Source: Bacteroides sp. (GTDB lineage: Bacteria > Bacteroidota > Bacteroidia > Bacteroidales > Bacteroidaceae). From it: a stretch of DNA of 64,000 nt. A program made the position numbers and the translations under genes. This document shows positions 60,463 to 64,000 of the stretch, piece after piece; position 1 is the stretch's first letter, and each line of letters begins with the position of its first letter. The notes under the pieces are model-generated. The model was not told the DNA's origin. It was given only the letters and a program-made list of their open reading frames with translations, and made no database searches. Location of the stretch: assembly GCF_030151085.1 (NCBI RefSeq), contig NZ_JASLER010000078.1, positions 69,367 through 133,366 on the forward strand. Reading direction: 5' to 3'.

Positions 60463-62913
60463 ATGAAAACCACAAGAATACTATCCGGTCTGTTGCTTCT
60501 CTGTTTACCCATTGCACAAACCTATGCCCTCGTCCCTACCGACCACAAACAGCGGCTTACGCAGCAATGGGAGTTTATCCGTCAGGATATGGGAAGCATT
60601 TGGGAAGTGATGCGCCCCGTGCCCGGCTTTGGAAAGCCCGAAGCCGTACCACTTTGGCAGATAGTAGACCTGCCCCATTGCTTCAATGCTGAAGATGCCG
60701 TTGACCCGGATGTAAACTACTACCAGGGACCCGGCTGGTATCGAACTTCACTCTCCATAGACAATCCATATCAGGACGGACGCACTTACCTTGAATTTGA
60801 AGGTGCAGGGCAAAAGACCGAAGTATATGTCTATACCACCAAAGTAGCATCTCACGTCGGCGGCTACGACGAATGGAAAGCTGATATTACAGATGCCGTA
60901 GTACAATTCCGTTCAAATCCGGCTCTTGTGAAACGCTTCAGCGGAAAGATTCCTATTGCCATCCGTTGCGATAATAGTCGTGACACAGAGATGATTCCTT
61001 CGGATATGTCGGACTTCAATCTGTACGGAGGTCTTTATCGTTATGTCAATCTGGTATATGTACCTGCCACACACTTCTCCGCCATACAGATCGATACCGA
61101 CACTGACGAAAAAGGCAAACAAGGAACGGTAAACATACAGTTATCCATTGCTTCTCCTTCGGCAACGACTATACTTGATACGAAAGGAGCAGTTGACTTA
61201 AAGATACGAATACTCGCTCCGGACGGCAAAGAAATAAAATCGGAAACCATCAATAGCAGGTCTCTCACTCTCACTTTGAAGCGTCCGCAACTTTGGTCAC
61301 CCGCCTCTCCCAACCTATACACTTGTATAGCCGAGCTTATCTGTAAAGGAGACACCTTACGCACTACCGAGCGCTTCGGTTTCCGCCACTTCCGTTTCGA
61401 AGAGAAAGGGCCTTTCTATCTGAACGGCGAGCGTCTGCTACTCCGTGGTACCCATCGCCATGAAGATCATGCCGGTGTAGCTGCTGCTCTAACCGAAGAG
61501 ATGATGCGCAAGGAAATGGAACAAATCAAAGCTATGGGTGCCAACTTTATCCGTCTGGGACATTACCAGCAATCGAGCATTATCCTGCGCCTTTGCGATG
61601 AATTAGGACTCCTCGTTTGGGAAGAAATCCCTTGGTGCCGCGGAGGATTGAGTGGTGAAACTTATAAGTCGCAAGCCCGCCGCATGCTTACCAATATGAT
61701 CGGTCAGCACCGCAACCATCCTTCTATTATTCTTTGGGGACTAGGCAACGAGAATGACTGGCCGGGTGACTTCGATACCTTCAACCAAGACAGTATACGA
61801 AGCTTCATGAGCGAATTAAACGTTCTTGCTCATCAGCTCGATTCCTCCCGCTCCACCGTTATCCGCCGTTGCGACTTCTGCAAAGACATCGTAGACGTAT
61901 ATTCTCCCACCATCTGGGCAGGCTGGTATGGTCGCCGTTTTCGAAACTACCGTGAAATGGAAACAGCCGGAATGAACAGTACTCCCCGTTTCCTGCACGC
62001 CGAATGGGGAGGTGACAGCCACGCCGGACGACATGCCGAGGAGCAGGATCTCATCATAAACAACGAAAAACGTTCTTCCTTCGACATCGAAACCGCCGAC
62101 CGCAACGGAGATTGGAGTGAAAGTTATATCGTCCGCCTCTTCGACTGGCATCTGAAGGAGCAAGAAACCATGCCTCAACTTACAGGAAGTCTCTTTTGGA
62201 CTTTCAAGGACTTCTCCACACCATTACGTCCGGAGAACCCCATCCCATACGTCAATCAAAAAGGAGTGGTGCAGCGCGACGGTACTCCGAAAGAGAGCTA
62301 TTATGTCTTTCAATCTTATTGGAGTGATACACCGATGATACACATCTACGGACACACTTGGCCTGTTCGCTGGGGTAAGCCGGATGAACGGAAGGATATC
62401 CTTGTTTATTCCAACTGCCCCGAAGTAGAACTTTTCGTCAACGGTACTTCGCAAGGACGAAAGAAGCGCGATAGTCAAGACTTTCCGGCAGCAGGTCTAC
62501 ATTGGGATGTGGTACTACAAGAGGGTAATAACCAGATTGAAGCCATTGGCTATAGCGGTAAGCTACGCCTCAGCGACAAGATTGAACAAAGGTATCAAAC
62601 ACAGTCCTGGAGTACTCCGGCAGAGATTCGGCTGACACAAACCAGAGTCGACTCTAATACAGTACTTGTACAAGCAGAATTGGTTGATAAGGATGGTGTA
62701 CGTTGCTTGGATGCCCAAGATTTTATAGAGTTCGGCAGCACGGATCACAAGGCCTTGCTACAAAACCAGGGAACTTCCCACGGATCACGCCGCATACAAG
62801 CTGCTAACGGATTGGCAAGTATCTGCATAAAGCGGGAATATGCACCGGTAACCATCAGTGCCTACGACAGCAAACGGACATTGAAGACAGCATTCATTTC
62901 CATCACTCAATAG
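60463..62913 (+). CDS. GH2 glycoside hydrolase with glucuronidase N-x-K motif
   Basis: An 816-residue secreted GH2 enzyme. The signal peptide is about 1-22, followed by a jelly-roll domain (QGPGWYRTSLS), an Ig-like domain and a TIM barrel from GTHRHEDHAGV. The acid/base is Glu430 in GLGNENDW, the nucleophile Glu514 in HAEWGGD, and N598-Q-K600 near the barrel end corresponds to the carboxylate-binding N-x-K of beta-glucuronidases. A C-terminal Ig-like domain starts near PAEIRLTQTRVDS. Compared with the GH2 encoded at 55194 it lacks the malectin-like tail and has Trp after the nucleophile (EWGGD, not EYGAG), so the two probably act on different linkages or aglycones. It sits behind a 22-bp repeat array. 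Confidence 0.92.
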   Translation: MKTTRILSGLLLLCLPIAQTYALVPTDHKQRLTQQWEFIRQDMGSIWEVMRPVPGFGKPEAVPLWQIVDLPHCFNAEDAVDPDVNYYQGPGWYRTSLSIDNPYQDGRTYLEFEGAGQKTEVYVYTTKVASHVGGYDEWKADITDAVVQFRSNPALVKRFSGKIPIAIRCDNSRDTEMIPSDMSDFNLYGGLYRYVNLVYVPATHFSAIQIDTDTDEKGKQGTVNIQLSIASPSATTILDTKGAVDLKIRILAPDGKEIKSETINSRSLTLTLKRPQLWSPASPNLYTCIAELICKGDTLRTTERFGFRHFRFEEKGPFYLNGERLLLRGTHRHEDHAGVAAALTEEMMRKEMEQIKAMGANFIRLGHYQQSSIILRLCDELGLLVWEEIPWCRGGLSGETYKSQARRMLTNMIGQHRNHPSIILWGLGNENDWPGDFDTFNQDSIRSFMSELNVLAHQLDSSRSTVIRRCDFCKDIVDVYSPTIWAGWYGRRFRNYREMETAGMNSTPRFLHAEWGGDSHAGRHAEEQDLIINNEKRSSFDIETADRNGDWSESYIVRLFDWHLKEQETMPQLTGSLFWTFKDFSTPLRPENPIPYVNQKGVVQRDGTPKESYYVFQSYWSDTPMIHIYGHTWPVRWGKPDERKDILVYSNCPEVELFVNGTSQGRKKRDSQDFPAAGLHWDVVLQEGNNQIEAIGYSGKLRLSDKIEQRYQTQSWSTPAEIRLTQTRVDSNTVLVQAELVDKDGVRCLDAQDFIEFGSTDHKALLQNQGTSHGSRRIQAANGLASICIKREYAPVTISAYDSKRTLKTAFISITQ

Positions 62914-62973
62914 CGGAATCAATATTAGGTAACTTTTATCGTATTTTGATAAGGAGTACCACAGATAATTCCG

Positions 62974-62981
62974 TATTTTTG
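62974..62981 (+). promoter_or_regulatory. -7 element (TATTTTTG) for the SDR-uxuA genes
   Basis: Perfect TAnnTTTG match; a TTTG lies at 62945-62948 but 25 bp away, longer than usual. The leader to ATG 63074 would be about 85 bases. Confidence 0.55.
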
Positions 62982-63073
62982 CAGTATCGGAAGCTATATT
63001 TTGAACATAGATAAGGGTAGCACTCCGAAACAGTGTCTAAATATACAGAGTAACATACTAACAACATTAAATC

Positions 63074-63883
63074 ATGAAGAACTTATTCGACATCAAAGGA
63101 AAAGTAATCGTCCTCACCGGCGGTTGCGGTATCTTAGGAAAGAGCCTTGCTCGTTATCTGGCAGAGCAAGGTGCAAAAATCGTAATTCTGGATCGTGTAG
63201 AAGAACTCGGCAAACAATTGGAAGCTGAACTCAATCAACTATCAGAAGCCTTGTTCCTGGTTACCGACGTAATGAACAAAGAGGTACTAGATGAAAACAA
63301 GAAAGCCATTCTCGAACGTTTCGGCACCATCGATGTACTGCTGAACGCTGCCGGAGGAAATATGCCGGGCGCCACCATCGCACCGGACAAAACTGTACTT
63401 GACCTCGATGTGGATGCTTTCAAGAAGGTAGTAGACCTCAACCTCTTTGGCACTATCCTGCCCACTATGGCATTTGTAGATGTAATGGCCAAGAACAAGA
63501 AAGGAGCTATCGTGAATTTCTGTTCCGAATCTGCTCTCCGTCCGCTGACCCGTGTCGTAGGTTATGGTTCTGCCAAAGCAGCCATCGCCAACTACACCCG
63601 CTATATGGCTACGGAACTGGCTACTAAGTTCAGCCCCGAACTGCGTGTAAATGCCATCGTTCCCGGCTTCTTGCTGACTAACCAGAATCGTGCGTTGCTC
63701 ACCAATGAAGATGGTTCTTATACCGACCGCGCAAAAACCATCATCGCACATACTCCTTGCGGACGTTTCGCCGAGCCGGAAGAACTGTTCGGTACCATTC
63801 ATTACCTGATAAGCGATGCTTCCAGCTTCGTAACTGGAGCTTTATCCGTAGTAGATGGCGGTTTCGACGCATTCTCCATCTAA
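63074..63883 (+). CDS. SDR-family oxidoreductase, probable D-mannonate oxidoreductase (fructuronate reductase)
   Basis: A 269-residue cytoplasmic short-chain dehydrogenase. The glycine-rich TGGCGILGKS (about 15-24) binds NAD(H), LLNAAGG is the NNAG-type strand, and the catalytic Ser/Tyr/Lys are in FCSESAL and YGSAKAA (YxxxK). The C-terminus shows VDGGFDAFSI. The gene immediately downstream is mannonate dehydratase, so the SDR most likely interconverts D-fructuronate and D-mannonate, replacing the unrelated UxuB. That fits glucuronate released by PUL D. The substrate assignment rests on neighbourhood, not on residues that I can see. Confidence 0.88.
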   Translation: MKNLFDIKGKVIVLTGGCGILGKSLARYLAEQGAKIVILDRVEELGKQLEAELNQLSEALFLVTDVMNKEVLDENKKAILERFGTIDVLLNAAGGNMPGATIAPDKTVLDLDVDAFKKVVDLNLFGTILPTMAFVDVMAKNKKGAIVNFCSESALRPLTRVVGYGSAKAAIANYTRYMATELATKFSPELRVNAIVPGFLLTNQNRALLTNEDGSYTDRAKTIIAHTPCGRFAEPEELFGTIHYLISDASSFVTGALSVVDGGFDAFSI

Positions 63884-63914
63884 CCGGCGTAGCGCCGGAG
63901 CAAGGTTTCCTTGC
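63884..63914. repeat. Two perfect hairpins in the SDR-uxuA gap
   Basis: CCGGCG-TAG-CGCCGG (63884-63898) is followed directly by GCAAGG-TTT-CCTTGC (63900-63914), both with perfect six-base stems and three-base loops. There is no T-run, so they look more like mRNA-processing or attenuating structures inside an operon than a full terminator. Confidence 0.7.
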
Positions 63915-63955
63915 GGCATAATATAAATCAAACAGAATCACTAAACATTATATAT

Positions 63956-64000
63956 ATGATCTTATGTGAACAAACCTGGCGTTGGTACGGTCCTAACGAC
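63956..64000 (+). CDS. uxuA: Mannonate dehydratase, first 15 codons (cut by the window edge)
   Basis: ATG 63956 opens a frame reading MILCEQTWRWYGPND to the last base. TWRWYGPND is the conserved N-terminus of UxuA, which dehydrates D-mannonate to 2-keto-3-deoxygluconate. The remainder lies outside the window. It follows the SDR gene by 72 bases, as expected for a hexuronate catabolic operon. Confidence 0.85.
   Translation, partial: MILCEQTWRWYGPND

Noticed and set aside
1..64000. tRNA or rRNA genes
   Set aside because: I saw no cloverleaf with conserved T-loop (GGTTCRA) or rRNA-like segment on either strand in the intergenic gaps.

Overview
This window looks like a chromosomal stretch of a gut Bacteroides. 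It carries three SusC/SusD pairs, a hybrid two-component system and other membrane-anchored beta-propeller regulators. Promoters repeatedly match the Bacteroidetes -7 consensus TAnnTTTG, genes lack a clear Shine-Dalgarno sequence, and the housekeeping block dapB - lepB - lepB-like - WbqC is present. I cannot name the species from the sequence alone. Most of the window is polysaccharide-utilisation machinery interrupted by short housekeeping blocks.

Layout. 1-1.9 kb: an AT-rich stretch with a frameshifted hypothetical gene and a RhuM-family gene. 1.9-3.7 kb (minus): a sugar-1-kinase-like protein overlapping a CBM9-like secreted protein. 3.8-17 kb (PUL A): hybrid two-component sensor, Ser-type sulfatase, SusC, SusD and a GH95-like hydrolase with altered catalytic positions. 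17-34 kb (PUL B): an AraC-type propeller regulator without kinase or receiver, SusC, SusD and GH127/146; convergent to these, a GH2 and a PL8-type lyase; then a divergent beta-propeller hydrolase. 34-35 kb: tRNA-dihydrouridine synthase with a predicted leaderless mRNA. 35-40.2 kb (minus): a DUF6250-like protein, a chondroitinase-ABC-type PL8 lyase and a second Ser-type sulfatase, with no SusC/D of their own. 40.5-46.5 kb: DUF4348, DUF2851, dapB, lepB, a signal peptidase paralogue lacking its catalytic residues, and WbqC. 46.5-64 kb (PUL D): a LuxR-type propeller regulator, SusC, SusD, a GH2 with the glucuronidase N-x-K motif, a natural fusion of a PL38-like lyase to a GH88 unsaturated glucuronyl hydrolase, a second N-x-K GH2, an SDR of the mannonate-oxidoreductase type, and the first codons of uxuA.

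How it works together. PUL D reads as a complete route for a glucuronic-acid-containing polymer: import by SusCD, cleavage by the lyase domain, removal of the unsaturated end sugar by the fused GH88, release of glucuronate by the GH2 enzymes, and entry into hexuronate catabolism through the SDR and UxuA. The two PL8-type lyases and two sulfatases suggest that sulfated glycosaminoglycan-like chains are targets of the other loci.

The most unusual signal is non-coding. At four separate intergenic sites (19993-20102, 24954-25063, 40381-40446, 60317-60404) there are short tandem arrays whose unit is 22 bp every time, each unit carrying an imperfect dyad. The unit sequences are unrelated between sites. 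I do not recognise this as a named repeat family. It is my main candidate for something undescribed.
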